A DNA stretch of 64,000 bases from Anthracocystis setariae (lineage: Eukaryota > Basidiomycota > Ustilaginomycetes > Ustilaginales > Ustilaginaceae): positions 1,233,685-1,297,684 of the forward strand of contig CAKMXJ010000039.1 in NCBI GenBank assembly GCA_928724745.1, in the 5' to 3' direction. Below, piece by piece: positions 10,122-20,749 of this stretch; the first letter of the stretch is position 1; the number at the start of each line of letters is the position of its first letter. A program made the translations under genes and the position numbers. The notes beneath the pieces were generated by a model. The model worked only from the letters and a program-made list of their open reading frames with translations, was not told the origin of the DNA and did not search any database.

Positions 10122-11144
10122 ATGGCGCTCTCCATCTTTGTACCGATCGGCTACGTGGCCACGTTGGTGGTATCGATGCTGGTGTTTTCGCGCATCTACC
10201 GTCGACGATCTGCGCTGAATCTGGCGAAATCGTATCAGCCGTGGTTCCCGGAAGGACATCAAGAACGAGACATCTACCAAACGCTGGTTGCGGCCGACCC
10301 AGCCGTGGCTGACGAGGTGCTAAAAGCGGCGTTGCTAAATCGCGCCATGACGGATGTGCGTCGAATCATGCGCATGCGAGACGACAAGCAAGCTCTGCAA
10401 ACGCTGCTGCAAAAAGGATCGATCGGTGATGAGACCATGGCACGATTCACTTTGGCCGAGAAGGAGCTGGAAGCCGAGATCTTGGATGTGGTCTCGGAGG
10501 CCAACACATTCAGGGAGGGATGGGGTCAGTTGATCTTCCCCACGGCGAGCGAGATGGTGGCGCATTTGAAGCACAAGGAGGTGTACTACGACATTCAGCG
10601 TCAGAGGGCAGCGGAGATCAAGAAGTTGGAAGACGAAGGCAAGCCAGTACCTAAGCCTACCGTTGAATTGCCACCGTTGGTGACGCCTCCGGGAACCAAA
10701 ATCGAGATTCAAGGCGGACCTCAGGGTGGACCTCCAGCAGGAGCTTTCCCGCCGGTGGGAGGTGCACCGCCACAAGGAGCGGGACCCAACGGACCGGGGA
10801 TCTCTCTGCCGATGACAGGAACAGGACCAAACGCATTGGTGACGCTGCCCAATGGACAACAGATCCATCCAGCGCAATTGGCTGCGATTATGCAGGGCGC
10901 GCTGCCACCCAACCTGCCGCCTCAGCAGGCAGCCATGTTGATGCAGGCAAGAGCACAGCTGCAGATGCTGCAGGAACAGGCGATCACGCAACACCAACAA
11001 CAACAACAGCAGCAGCAGCAGCAGCAGCAGAAACAGGTCGAGGGAGGGGAAAAGGACGAGAAGCCGATCGAGAACGCTCCTGCTAGCACCGAGGCCGTGC
11101 CTGCTACTAAGACGGCGACAGTTGAGGATGGCGATGATGCTTAA
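10122..11144 (+). CDS. SEC66: ER translocation complex subunit Sec66/Sec71
   Basis: The 340-residue protein begins with one membrane segment (about residues 4-24, IFVPIGYVATLVVSMLVF) followed by the basic stretch SRIYRRR. A conserved Sec66-type cytosolic domain follows to about residue 185 (SYQPWFPEGHQERDIYQTL; ALLNRAMTDVRRIMRMRDDK; LTLAEKELEAEI region). Sec66 is the single-span partner of Sec62/Sec63/Sec72 in post-translational protein import into the ER. The C-terminal 150 residues are an extra Pro/Gly/Gln-rich tail with a long Gln run coded by CAA/CAG repeats at about 10990-11030, absent from yeast Sec66 (about 200 residues). This tail is likely disordered. The ATG at 10122 directly precedes the membrane segment, supporting this start. 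Confidence 0.88.
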   Translation: MALSIFVPIGYVATLVVSMLVFSRIYRRRSALNLAKSYQPWFPEGHQERDIYQTLVAADPAVADEVLKAALLNRAMTDVRRIMRMRDDKQALQTLLQKGSIGDETMARFTLAEKELEAEILDVVSEANTFREGWGQLIFPTASEMVAHLKHKEVYYDIQRQRAAEIKKLEDEGKPVPKPTVELPPLVTPPGTKIEIQGGPQGGPPAGAFPPVGGAPPQGAGPNGPGISLPMTGTGPNALVTLPNGQQIHPAQLAAIMQGALPPNLPPQQAAMLMQARAQLQMLQEQAITQHQQQQQQQQQQQQKQVEGGEKDEKPIENAPASTEAVPATKTATVEDGDDA

Positions 11145-12221
11145 GAGTGCAAGCTCTTGTGTTGGCAGATCACGATCGTGGCGAGGGTTGGACTGTGCTC
11201 AGTATATTTGTCCACCTTTTTATGTTGAATCTGATCAAATCGCTGGTGCATCGAATACGATCATCGAGAATGCATGGGTCTAGATTGTGTTTTGTGCAGG
11301 TGGTGTTCGAGATTCTTGCTCAGCTCTACCAATTGCCGCCTACTTGGCAGCTGACACGCTGGACCATTGCGACAACATAATTGAATCTTCTGGGTGGTCC
11401 TTCCTTGTCATACTTGGACACAGTTCCTTTCCACCTTGTGTGCCAGGCTGCTGAGCAGGCGATCGAGCGTACCAACATGCTATGCTAGCATACTGTAGGA
11501 ACGAAGAAGACTCGCTTTTTTTTTCCGATTTTCCTTTTGTTGTTTGATTTGTGCACAAATTGATTTAGCTGCAGGGCGGCGGAACACACACACGCACCCG
11601 CCCGCACGCACGCAACCCACACCTGACTCTGACAGCCTCACCACTCGCAGTCACAGTCACAGTCACAGTCACAGTCACGTTCACGTTCACGTTCACAATC
11701 ACAATCACACTCTGACACATGCACACGCAACACACCAATCACCTCGAAATCCCTTTCGGATCAGCCACCGCTGCCACCATCACCACCACCATCATCATCA
11801 TCATCATCATCTTCGCCACCAAATTTGCGCAATACAGACTCGCTTCCATTCAACTTTTCTCATTCGTTTCGACATTTCTCTCTCTCTCTCCCCCCCCACT
11901 ATCTTTCCCTTTGGAACTGCAGTCCTTTCATTTCCCCCTTCTTCACCGAAATCTACAGCACTGACCACCAGCCTCAGCAATTTCATCACCTCTGACCGAC
12001 TCTCCTTTCTAGAAAAGCCTTTGTCCGGTACCTGTACAGCCAAATCCTGCTTCTGCACGTCTGCAGCGCATTTTCTCAACACGTAGCTCGTCTCGGTGCC
12101 AAGCCGTCCTCGCTGCACTCATGGCCTCAGCTCCTGCAAGCTCAACCACTTCGACTCATCTCTCCCTTGGGCTTGTTGCTTGAACCACCACCCCCGCTGA
12201 TCTCAATCTGCTGTTCTCATA
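11145..12221. promoter_or_regulatory. Promoter and repeat-rich 5' leader of the RasGEF gene
   Basis: A gap of more than 1 kb. From 11585 it is composed of simple repeats: CACA and CGCA runs, then tandem hexamers CAGTCA (about 11648-11680) grading into CACGTT and CACAAT units to about 11710, then CAC/CAT triplets at 11775-11815. A CT run lies at 11876-11892. The frames open across these repeats (for example His-rich) are compositional artefacts. No host gene was recognised. Confidence 0.45.
11645..11712. repeat. Tandem hexanucleotide tract (CAGTCA / CACGTT / CACAAT)
   Basis: About eleven hexamer units in a row, changing from CAGTCA-type to GTTCAC-type to AATCAC-type. It lies in the leader region of the RasGEF gene. 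Confidence 0.7.
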
Positions 12222-15200
12222 ATGTCCACTTCAACAGCTGGCTATGGCGACAATCCCGTTTTTCGTCAGTCTAGGGAATCTCAAGGCTCCCAACTTCACC
12301 ACAACACCCACATGAACGATGCAGACATCAGCAATGGCGACGACTCGGACGAGCCACAATCCTTCTTCGTTCGTGCGCTCTATGATTTCGAGTCCAACGA
12401 TGCTAGCTCGCTTTCATTTCAAAAAGGCGCTCTTATCGAAGTTCTCACCCAGCTCGAGTCAGGCTGGTGGGACGGTCTACTGGACAATCAGATTAGAGGC
12501 TGGTTCCCTTCCAACTACGTAGAGTCCATCTCGGACCAGGAGGCTGAAATCGAGCTCATGGCACGAGCACATATCCAGGCTCACTACAGTTCGCGCCTCT
12601 CGTCTCAGCCTTCCACCGATGCCGACTCCTTCTCCCGTCTCGGTTTCGGCGCCGGTTTCGACGGCCTACAAGCATTGATCAAGGGCGACGAGATTGGCAG
12701 CAGCGACGCTTTCAGTCAATTGGCAGAAGCAGCAATGTTGGATCCAGCAAGGCGCAGATTCGATTCCACTAGCCCACTCCTCAACGACACACCACTCACC
12801 AATCAATGCAAACCATCTCCCTACAGGTCCACGCCGCCAACATCTTCTTTAGCAAGAGGTAAATCTGGCATGCCCGCCTATTCCGCATCAACAGATGCCA
12901 ACTCACATGCCTTGTCAGAACAGCTCGTTGACCTCGAAAGAGCCAGAGCCGCGACCGTATCCAGCCCGGTGGGTAACGCCTCCAACGCGGCACCCTCCCT
13001 TCTCGCCGCTGCAAACGAAGCCAGTGCCAGGCCAAGAGCTGCCGCTGGCTCAGAACCGAGCTTCAAAAGCGGCGATACCTGGATTCAAAAGACATCGCAT
13101 CGAGGAGCGCCTGTGTACTACAACACACGCACCGGCGCCACCTCATCGCAAATGCCCTTCGAAGCCACAGTCACTTCACAAGCTGGCCCAGCGTCTTCGT
13201 CTAGCCAGTTGCAACCGCAACCAATGCTTCGAGGCGTCTCGTCCGGTCCAAACAGCTCAGCTGAATCTCGCAAGGACATGTACGACTCGACCCATCTGGT
13301 TCCAAGCCATGGCAGTCGATCTACCTCCGTGGCACCAAGTTCAGATTCGCGCCCTTCCTCTTCCCAGAGTAGCAACACGGCCATCTTCCACAACGGCACC
13401 GCCCCCGTCCGCGCTCCTAGCACCAACCTCGCCAATCGCATGCCCGATCCCATCTCGGTACCCAAGCCATGGAGACTGCGACTCACCGACGACGAAAACT
13501 ACTTTTTCTACGTTCACCGCTCCACTGGCGAGATTCGATGGAACTTTGCGGATGCCAAGACCAAGCTCACCATCCTTTCAAGCGTCACTCCTCGCAGTCG
13601 ATCGCCACGGCACTCGAGCGGTCCAGCGGCTTCGCTCGACGAGCCACTCAATGGCCTAGCGACGATCAACGTCGTGCGCGATGCTACCCAGGGTCTTGCG
13701 GCGCTCAATCTCGATTCAGACGACTCGGATATCGACGGTGATATGAATCCTCGTTTGCCCGGCAAGCCGCCAAAGGTGATTTCAAACGGCAACCTTTCGG
13801 GTAACGCAGCATTAGGTATCACAGCCATGTCGCATCATCCGGCGCTTTCCGCATCAAAGAGTCCTCCTCCAACCCTATTGCAAGAAGAGGCAGCCGCCTA
13901 CGATCTGCAAAAGGCCTTGGCCCCCGCTCAAGTCCGACCCATCAGTTCGCTCGTTCGTCGTGCAAACGAGGCGACTCGCCACTTGTCATCCATCGCCACG
14001 GAGCAGATCGGCACCAATGGTTTGACCGAGCTAGATGGTCCGCTCTGGAGTTCCATCGATGGCTGCTACCTGCCACGACTGGCAAATGCTACCGAAAGTG
14101 TGATAGCAGCTGTCAGGGAGGTTCTCTATGCCACAGGTTCGCTGTCGCTCTCAGGAAGTGATCTCGCTTCGATCTCCAAACTCATCTCGACCGATGTCAT
14201 CAATGATGCAGAGGTTTCCCAACTCGCATCGGATCCCGCCAATGCAAGCAAAAACATTGATCTCGGCTTCTACTCAACGATGATCCACGCGATTCACAGC
14301 TCACCGAACGGATCGGTCGCCGCGGCATGGCATCATTTTGGAGCACATGCCAAGGACTCTTTGGCACCCATCCCAGTAGGCTTGCATCCCTTTGGACGCA
14401 AGCTCAACGCCGTTGTTTCCAAGCTGGTTCTTTCTGCGCGCCAAGTCATCGATCACACCATCACGCTCGCTTCCTCTCCGACATCGAGCCAAGAGAGCAC
14501 CATGACCGATCTCGACGCCGACGTGTTTTCCAAACTTTACCAGTGTCGTCAGAGGCTGCGTGAAGATGCAGTCGAGGTGATGAGGACGTTGCTCGCTCTC
14601 AGTTCGGAAGCCGAAAAGTCGAGAAGCACTGCCCTGGGCGCACCGCGCAGTCGAGGGTGGCTGCGTCGTGTCGAGGGTGCTCTCGAAAGTGATGTTGGAC
14701 TCAACGGAGTTGGCCACACTTCCTTCGGCAGTGGCATGGCGGCAGGATGGCTGGGCAATGGTTTCGTACTGCCTTCCAAGCACGAAGTGGCATTGATCCA
14801 GTCGGAGATCAAGGGCGCCAAGAGCAGCAACCCGTTCGAGCAGGGGAGGGATGCAGATTCGGCAGTCGTGCGTGGTATGCTCACGTTGCGACGCATCCCA
14901 GACAAGCGCCTAGATCAACACATGCTCAAGCAGTCTCAACAACTGCTTGCTCGACTCGAGGCTGCCAAGCAAGGCCTGATCGCTGCCAAAGCTAGCAGCG
15001 CAGCTGCCATGGCGGGGTCTGTCTCCTCCGTGCTGTCAAGATACGGCGCCATCGAGGCTGCCATCGAAAGCATCGACCTCGCGTCCAGTCTCGATGTCGA
15101 CGGACCCAACCCGAAGGAAGTTCGCTCTTCGCCCATCAACGAACGCAATGCCGCCAATGCCGTCAAAGCGCGGGATCTGATGCGCAGGTTTGTCGCCCTC

Positions 15201-17315
15201 AAGCAGGCTGCGTACGATGCGTCGTGTCACCTGTTCATGGCTCTCCAATCGCACGATCCTTTGGCAATCTCGAAACCCGATAGTGCCACGATGCCGGGTT
15301 CGGAAGTGCTTCAGAAACATGCGGTCAAGCTGGTCAAGATCACTTCGGCAGTCATCCAGACGCTGGAGGAGATCGCCAAAGTTGCAGAAGAGCAGTTGAG
15401 AGATGCGTCGCCCTTCCTAGCTGTTCGCTCTTCGGTGTATGATTCTGACGATGGGGTCAGTCTGCCTTCGACTGGGGTGTTTTCTCGCAAAGTCAACACT
15501 ACGAGCAATGGGCTGTATGAGGAGGTGGAAGAGATGGCAAAGTATACCGAGGTGGCATGTGACGAGGCGGAAGAAGAATCCGAGTTCATGTACCTTGGTC
15601 CTGGGATCGTTGTTCCGAACGGGCCGAGGGCGAGATCGGGAAGTAGAACTACGCAGAGCTCGGTCAACTCGCCAGTGACCAGCTTGGCCCCGTCGCGACC
15701 CGGATTGGCGCGTTCAGCGAGCAGCTACCGTCAACGATCGATCTCGGTGACGACAGGTGGATCTGTTCGGTCGATGCAGTCGTATACCGACGGCTCTGGG
15801 CGGATGCTGAGTCGTCGTGGCACTCTGGTGGATGGAACGGCGGCGGGGAGCATCGACGAGGATGGCGAGTCGACGCGGATGGGCTCGGCGAAAGTGCGGC
15901 GGCTTCTGGGTGAAGATGCACCGCTTCCGCACACGCCTACGCAGGAGAGCGAGGCGAATGCCGGGGCGACCGGATCGCCTGTGGGACGTCGAAAGGAGGA
16001 AGAGACGCCTTGGTTCCTGGAGCCGGATTACATGGGCGACGACATTGTGATCGCGCAAGACGGATCGGTCAAGGGAGCCACGCTGGAGGCGCTGTTGGCG
16101 CGGCTGACGATGCACAACTCGTTTGACGCCAAGTTCAACAATACGTTCCTGATGACGTATCGATCGTTTACGGATACGCCGACGCTGTTGGATCTGCTAG
16201 CGCAGCGATTCAAGATCCTGCCACCGGAGGGGTTGAGCGAGGACGAGGTCAAGGTGTGGATCGAGAAGAAGCAGATTCCGATCCGGTTGCGCGTGTTTAA
16301 TGTGCTCAAGATGTGGTTGGAGATGTACTTTTACGAAGGGGAGGATGAAAAGTATCTGGACCAGGTGCGTCGGTTTGCGGTGGAGGAGATGGGCGAGGCG
16401 GCATCGATGAAGGCGCCGTCGCAGCATTTGCAGCGGTTGGTGGAGCGACGACAGGGGGAGGGCGAGCAGGTGCAACGCAAGATGGTGTTGCCGATTCAAC
16501 CGCCCGCGCCGATCTTGCCGAAGCACCTCAAGAAGCTCAAGTTTCTCGAGATCGATCCTCTGGAGTTGGCAAGGCAGTTGACGTTGATCGAGAGTCGGTT
16601 GTACAATGCGGTGAAGCCGGCCGAGTGTTTGGGGTTGAAGTGGACCAAGCCGGGCAACGAGGTGCATGCCAAGGGGATTATGGAGTCGATTACGACGCAC
16701 AATCGGATTTCGGCGTGGGTGGCCGAGAGTATTCTGCAACAGGAGGATTTAAAGAAGCGGGCGGCGTTGATCAAGCATTTCATCAGCATTGCGGATCGGT
16801 GTCGGGCGCTGAACAATTTCAGTGGGATGTGGGCGATTGTCAGTGCGTTGTCGACGGCACCGATCCATCGGTTGAGGAGGACGTGGGATGCGGTTTCGCA
16901 GAAGCACGTGTCGGTGTTCGAATCGCTCGAGACGTTGATGTCGGCGTCGAGGAATTGGGCGAATTATCGCGAGACGATTCATAAGCTGAATCCACCGTGT
17001 GTTCCGTTTTTGGGGAGGTATTTGGGCGATTTGACTTTTATCGAGGATGGCAATCGCGATCGGTTGAAGGAGAACGAGGCGTTGATCAATTTTGGCAAGC
17101 GGCAGAAGACGGCCGAGGTGATTCGCGAGATTACGATTCATCAATCGACGCCGTATAATTTGACGGTGGTGGCGCAGTTGGAGAGGTGGATCGAGGAGCG
17201 CTTGGTGGATGCGAGGAGTGCGGATGATTTGTATGAACAGAGTTTGGCGTTGGAGCCGAGGGAGAGGGAGGATGAAAAGATTGCCAGGTTGTTGCAGGAG
17301 TCTGGGTTTTTGTGA
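12222..17315 (+). CDS. SH3-WW-RasGEF protein, CDC25-type Ras exchange factor
   Basis: The 1,697-residue protein promotes GDP-to-GTP exchange on Ras-family GTPases. An SH3 domain lies at residues 48-101 (ALYDF, GWWDG, GWFPSNYVE). A first WW-like segment at about 285-315 (DTWIQKTSHRGAPVYYNTRTG) has lost its second Trp. A second WW at about 415-443 (KPWRL to EIRWNF) keeps both. A long helical/disordered middle follows. A RasGEF N-terminal module starts near 1274 (DGSVKGATLEALLARL, TFLMTYRSF) and the catalytic CDC25 homology domain spans about 1440-1690 (FLEIDPLELARQLTLIESRLY, NNFSGMWAIVSALS, PPCVPFLGRYLGDLTFIEDGN). SH3 plus RasGEF matches yeast Cdc25. In smut fungi the Cdc25-like exchange factor is Sql2, and orthology is possible but not tested. 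Codon choice shifts to G-ending codons in the catalytic part. Confidence 0.9.
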   Translation: MSTSTAGYGDNPVFRQSRESQGSQLHHNTHMNDADISNGDDSDEPQSFFVRALYDFESNDASSLSFQKGALIEVLTQLESGWWDGLLDNQIRGWFPSNYVESISDQEAEIELMARAHIQAHYSSRLSSQPSTDADSFSRLGFGAGFDGLQALIKGDEIGSSDAFSQLAEAAMLDPARRRFDSTSPLLNDTPLTNQCKPSPYRSTPPTSSLARGKSGMPAYSASTDANSHALSEQLVDLERARAATVSSPVGNASNAAPSLLAAANEASARPRAAAGSEPSFKSGDTWIQKTSHRGAPVYYNTRTGATSSQMPFEATVTSQAGPASSSSQLQPQPMLRGVSSGPNSSAESRKDMYDSTHLVPSHGSRSTSVAPSSDSRPSSSQSSNTAIFHNGTAPVRAPSTNLANRMPDPISVPKPWRLRLTDDENYFFYVHRSTGEIRWNFADAKTKLTILSSVTPRSRSPRHSSGPAASLDEPLNGLATINVVRDATQGLAALNLDSDDSDIDGDMNPRLPGKPPKVISNGNLSGNAALGITAMSHHPALSASKSPPPTLLQEEAAAYDLQKALAPAQVRPISSLVRRANEATRHLSSIATEQIGTNGLTELDGPLWSSIDGCYLPRLANATESVIAAVREVLYATGSLSLSGSDLASISKLISTDVINDAEVSQLASDPANASKNIDLGFYSTMIHAIHSSPNGSVAAAWHHFGAHAKDSLAPIPVGLHPFGRKLNAVVSKLVLSARQVIDHTITLASSPTSSQESTMTDLDADVFSKLYQCRQRLREDAVEVMRTLLALSSEAEKSRSTALGAPRSRGWLRRVEGALESDVGLNGVGHTSFGSGMAAGWLGNGFVLPSKHEVALIQSEIKGAKSSNPFEQGRDADSAVVRGMLTLRRIPDKRLDQHMLKQSQQLLARLEAAKQGLIAAKASSAAAMAGSVSSVLSRYGAIEAAIESIDLASSLDVDGPNPKEVRSSPINERNAANAVKARDLMRRFVALKQAAYDASCHLFMALQSHDPLAISKPDSATMPGSEVLQKHAVKLVKITSAVIQTLEEIAKVAEEQLRDASPFLAVRSSVYDSDDGVSLPSTGVFSRKVNTTSNGLYEEVEEMAKYTEVACDEAEEESEFMYLGPGIVVPNGPRARSGSRTTQSSVNSPVTSLAPSRPGLARSASSYRQRSISVTTGGSVRSMQSYTDGSGRMLSRRGTLVDGTAAGSIDEDGESTRMGSAKVRRLLGEDAPLPHTPTQESEANAGATGSPVGRRKEEETPWFLEPDYMGDDIVIAQDGSVKGATLEALLARLTMHNSFDAKFNNTFLMTYRSFTDTPTLLDLLAQRFKILPPEGLSEDEVKVWIEKKQIPIRLRVFNVLKMWLEMYFYEGEDEKYLDQVRRFAVEEMGEAASMKAPSQHLQRLVERRQGEGEQVQRKMVLPIQPPAPILPKHLKKLKFLEIDPLELARQLTLIESRLYNAVKPAECLGLKWTKPGNEVHAKGIMESITTHNRISAWVAESILQQEDLKKRAALIKHFISIADRCRALNNFSGMWAIVSALSTAPIHRLRRTWDAVSQKHVSVFESLETLMSASRNWANYRETIHKLNPPCVPFLGRYLGDLTFIEDGNRDRLKENEALINFGKRQKTAEVIREITIHQSTPYNLTVVAQLERWIEERLVDARSADDLYEQSLALEPREREDEKIARLLQESGFL

Positions 17316-17459
17316 TTGCCGGGTGGGAAGGGAGAGGGGGGGAGAATACGAGTTGTCTCCATTCCTGTGTACGAGTGTGAGTGTGAGTGAGAGTAGTGCG
17401 ATGCGGTTGATGATTTTGCGCAGCAGGTGCGGGGGGGTGGTAGGGGAAGTGAGGTTAAT

Positions 17460-17472
17460 AGGGACTTTTCGG
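17460..17472 (+). repeat. Left 13-bp terminal inverted repeat of the Harbinger element
   Basis: AGGGACTTTTCGG, preceded by the target duplication AAT (17457-17459). Confidence 0.85.
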
Positions 17473-17558
17473 TGTTAGCTTGACCCGGTCGGCTAGCCTC
17501 GTTTATGCATGTATTCGGACTCCGCTTGTTATTGTGCTCTTGCCGAGGGTCAGGAAGC

Positions 17559-17622
17559 CGACCCTCGTCGTCGATAGGGTGAGCTCGAGGCTCTAAGCCG
17601 ACCCTATCGACGACGAGGGTCG
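17559..17622. repeat. Perfect 22-bp hairpin in the left subterminal region
   Basis: The arms are 17559-17580 and 17601-17622 with a 20-base loop. The stem core ACCCTCGTCGTCGATAGGGT pairs perfectly. Related TATCGACGACG sequence recurs near the right end (20739-20749), so this may be a transposase binding region. Confidence 0.8.
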
Positions 17623-17829
17623 TTTGAGGACTCTAACACCCTGGAATACAGATCGTGATCATGAGAAGAGTCTCCGTGTGCGAGAAAGCGTGTGCCTCGT
17701 CATCGTTCAGACGTTGAGTGAGTACCGACATCATATACGCCAAGTCCAGCTGTTCCAGCAAGCTTATTTCAGCCTCAACGCCGGCCTCTGGTTCCTGACA
17801 GAGCTTGTTCAACGCAATCCTGCACAAAC

Positions 17830-19008
17830 ATGCAGGCCAACGACACCATATCTGCCGCTCGACGCCGTCGTGCAAGGCATCAAGCAATGCTGGTTGCTAT
17901 GATGCTTCGGACACCGGCGTCAAACCTTCATGCTCAGACTTATGATCAGATAGAAGCAGCACTAGACGACACACACTTCAAGTCGATGTTCGGATTCAGC
18001 ATTGCAATGTTCAATACAATACATTCAGCATTACGTCTTCCCGAGCCTGTGCGAACTAAGGCCAAGGATGTTATTGACAGCAAGACTGCAATGCTGATGC
18101 TGCTAGCGTGGCTACGTGGAAGCCGTCTGAGATCGCTGGAAGGGCAGTTTGGATGGTCTCACGGCAGGATCAGTCGCATCGTTCACCATCTCAGCAAATA
18201 CATATATGATCGATGGGGTCACTTGCTTGATGTGACTAGTGAACGCCACCAACTTCTTGGTCCTCGGCGTTTGGATGAGCTTGCAGCAGCTATTGAACAA
18301 AGGACTGGCTTACCGACGTTCTGGGGCTCCATCGACGGAACGGTTCGGCCAATAGCAATGCCGGATCACCACCAGGAGGAAGCATACAACGGGCACAAGC
18401 GAGTTCATGCACTCAAGTATCAGTTCATCTCAACGCCAGATGGACTGATCTACACTTCTGTTCCATTCGAAGGCCGGCGGCACGATGCTCATATGGTCGC
18501 CGAGACTTGCCTTGTGGAGTGGGCGTTCAGGAACGCCAAGGGCGCCGATGGTCAGCCAAGATACTTGTATGGTGATCAGGCGTACGGCAACTCCAGCGCC
18601 ATCATCTCGCCGTTTTGAGGAAACTTCATTGATTCGACACAGGAACGTTTTAACAGGACAATGAGTAAGTACAGGGTTACGGCAGAGTGGAGCATCGGCA
18701 TGATATCGATGCAATGGCCGAGGTTTTGAGACAAACAGTACCAGCGTACTGGTTGGACGCCATGTGGTCGAGACTGGATGGTGGCGACCCTTCTCTGGAA
18801 CGCCCGTACATGCATAGTTGGTAACATGATCAGCACCGTCATGGGTGTCAACGCCCCTGACATCGAAGCATACTTCAGCTCAAGGAGGGTCTCAAGGTCA
18901 TCAGCATCGCCAAATCCATTACGCGATCAAACTGGTATCAACGACGAGGAGATTGCAGTACACGAGGAGGAGCTAGATGTCGAGGAAGTAACTGGATTGC
19001 AATCATAG
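17830..19008 (+). pseudogene. PIF/Harbinger transposase (DDE_4 / HARBI1-like), interrupted by two in-frame TGA codons
   Basis: From the ATG at 17830 the first 262 codons are open to TGA at 18616-18618. The same frame continues with transposase-like sequence, meets another TGA near 18727, and runs on to 19008. Features are a helix-turn-helix-like part (SLEGQFGWSHGRISRIVHHL), the first catalytic Asp in FWGSIDGTVRPI, and the second in YLYGDQAYGNSS. The third acidic residue would be in AEWSIGMISMQW, which lies after the first stop. Both stops are TGA where CGA (Arg) would fit the frame, consistent with C-to-T changes at CpG. I found no convincing intron that removes them, so I treat the gene as broken, though an unusual splice cannot be excluded. 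Confidence 0.75.
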
Positions 19009-19046
19009 GCGAACGTATGTACATAGCGAGACATGTAATAGAAGCA

Positions 19047-20375
19047 TCATTGAAAACCACCGTACTTTCCATTGCGAGGCTGAGACGGAGCACGTGAGCT
19101 TGAACGTTGAGTGTATCGATGAGCCGTCGGCGTTGTCTCGATCGATGAAGAGACCGATGAGTGTTCATTGTGCCGAGGTGTTGATGCCTCCTCGGCGATG
19201 GGCTGAATGCTGGTGGAAGCCATGCGCGTTGACTCAGTGGACTGTGAAGAGAAAGCCCGAACCAGCATGTTGATGCTATCCTCCAGCGAAGCAAAGCGAG
19301 ACTTGATGGTGTTGATGTCGGTCTTGACGTCTGTGATGTTGCTGGATATGGTGCTGACCAGCTGACTGCCCACCGAAAGGAACTCACGCTGGATCTGAAG
19401 AGACTCCTGCCTGTGCCTCTCCTCGTCGCGGTGATGTAGAGCCGCCTGTTCCATCATACTGTACACCGCGTCACTGTTGCCGTTCCTGGACCGCTTCCTA
19501 GAAGGCATCAGCATATCTAAATCGCTCTCCATTGAATCATCCCCATGCGTATAATCCTCTGCTGACTGACTAGGTGAAGCTTGTGCGTGAGTTGAATCTG
19601 CTTGACGTCGTTCCTGTGTGGAGCTCATGGATCGAGCTGCGGGACCGCCATTGTTGAGACCGCTCATGCTAGCAAGAACCTGCCAATGAGCTACAGCCCT
19701 TGCTCTTGATGTCCGAGAGAACGTGTTCCCGGCAACTGTCTCAAGAACATCGTCGATCATGCGCTCTCGGTCGTTGCGAGGAGGCTCGGCAATGCCAGAC
19801 GCCGAGGTGTTCTGGCGTTCTTGCTTCTTCCGGGCTGACTTCACCTTCTTCCACTTGTTGACGATGGCTTCCATGGATCGTTTCGGAGCGCCCATCTCAG
19901 CAAACTTCATATTGACTTCCTCAATGATCCGATCCCAGGCTTCGCCTTTCTCGCTTGTACTCTTGTATTGATAGGGATTATGATGGTGAACGGCAATCAC
20001 GAGCACATCCACCTGAGAGTCGCGCCAGTGTAGAGCGCCACCTGTTCGATCTTGAGACGGCGTGGATTGAACTGGCTGTTGTGCTGATGGAATGACATTG
20101 GATTGCATATCTTGACTACTATGTACATACGAGTCCGATGGTGATGGTGTATATACATGCAGGCCTTGATCAAGATGAGCGAGCGCATTCTGAGATAGAG
20201 AGTCTTGTGCATCGCTCTGCAGGAGGCGATGCGAGAGCGATGGCGAGCTTGCAACGACGTTGAACAGATCCAGCGGACCATCATCGATATCGATGGTCTC
20301 CAAGCTGTTCAGACGCCGTTCCAGGTGCTCTGGAAGGCGGTGAGAGTTGCTGTATGGTCGTATGGGCGTGTTCAT
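19047..20375 (-). CDS. Harbinger element accessory protein with Myb/SANT-like DNA-binding domain
   Basis: The ORF has 442 residues, ATG at 20375. Residues about 115-185 form a trihelix/Myb-like domain (HWRDSQVDVLVIAVH, GEAWDRIIEEVNMKF, SMEAIVNKWKKVKSARKKQ). This is the second gene usual in PIF/Harbinger elements, whose product helps carry the transposase to the nucleus and to the element ends. The middle part has a nuclear-localisation-like PSRKRSRNG. A coiled-coil stretch of Ile, Ser and Leu (VGSQLVSTISSNITDVKTDI) may mediate oligomerisation. The C-terminus is Ser/Thr-rich. Unlike its partner gene it is intact, so it could still supply function to relatives elsewhere in the genome. Confidence 0.8.
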   Translation of the reverse strand: MNTPIRPYSNSHRLPEHLERRLNSLETIDIDDGPLDLFNVVASSPSLSHRLLQSDAQDSLSQNALAHLDQGLHVYTPSPSDSYVHSSQDMQSNVIPSAQQPVQSTPSQDRTGGALHWRDSQVDVLVIAVHHHNPYQYKSTSEKGEAWDRIIEEVNMKFAEMGAPKRSMEAIVNKWKKVKSARKKQERQNTSASGIAEPPRNDRERMIDDVLETVAGNTFSRTSRARAVAHWQVLASMSGLNNGGPAARSMSSTQERRQADSTHAQASPSQSAEDYTHGDDSMESDLDMLMPSRKRSRNGNSDAVYSMMEQAALHHRDEERHRQESLQIQREFLSVGSQLVSTISSNITDVKTDINTIKSRFASLEDSINMLVRAFSSQSTESTRMASTSIQPIAEEASTPRHNEHSSVSSSIETTPTAHRYTQRSSSRAPSQPRNGKYGGFQ

Positions 20376-20749
20376 GCTGGATTCCGGCTCGGAAACAACG
20401 AGTAGCCTGCCGAAGCATCGATTGTGAGGTCTCTAAATGAAGTCAAACACCGGATAACCTTATATTAGCTCAACATGCCGACGAACAGGCCGGATTTGAT
20501 GGCGAGCAAGCCCTACTAACACCATATCGAGCCGATATACGGCCATCGCCGATGTGTAAGAAAAGGGAATTTGATTACTTAATCGCGTCAAAAGCATCAC
20601 GTGAACGTGAAAATTTTTTTCAAATTCGAGGCGTCAAGTACGTGAGCTGAGCTGACCGTGACTTCTTTCCGAACCACCATCTTCACCTCCGTGACAGGGT
20701 CTGCTTGTCACCAGAGCTGACCCTATCAAACCGACCGTATCGACGACGT

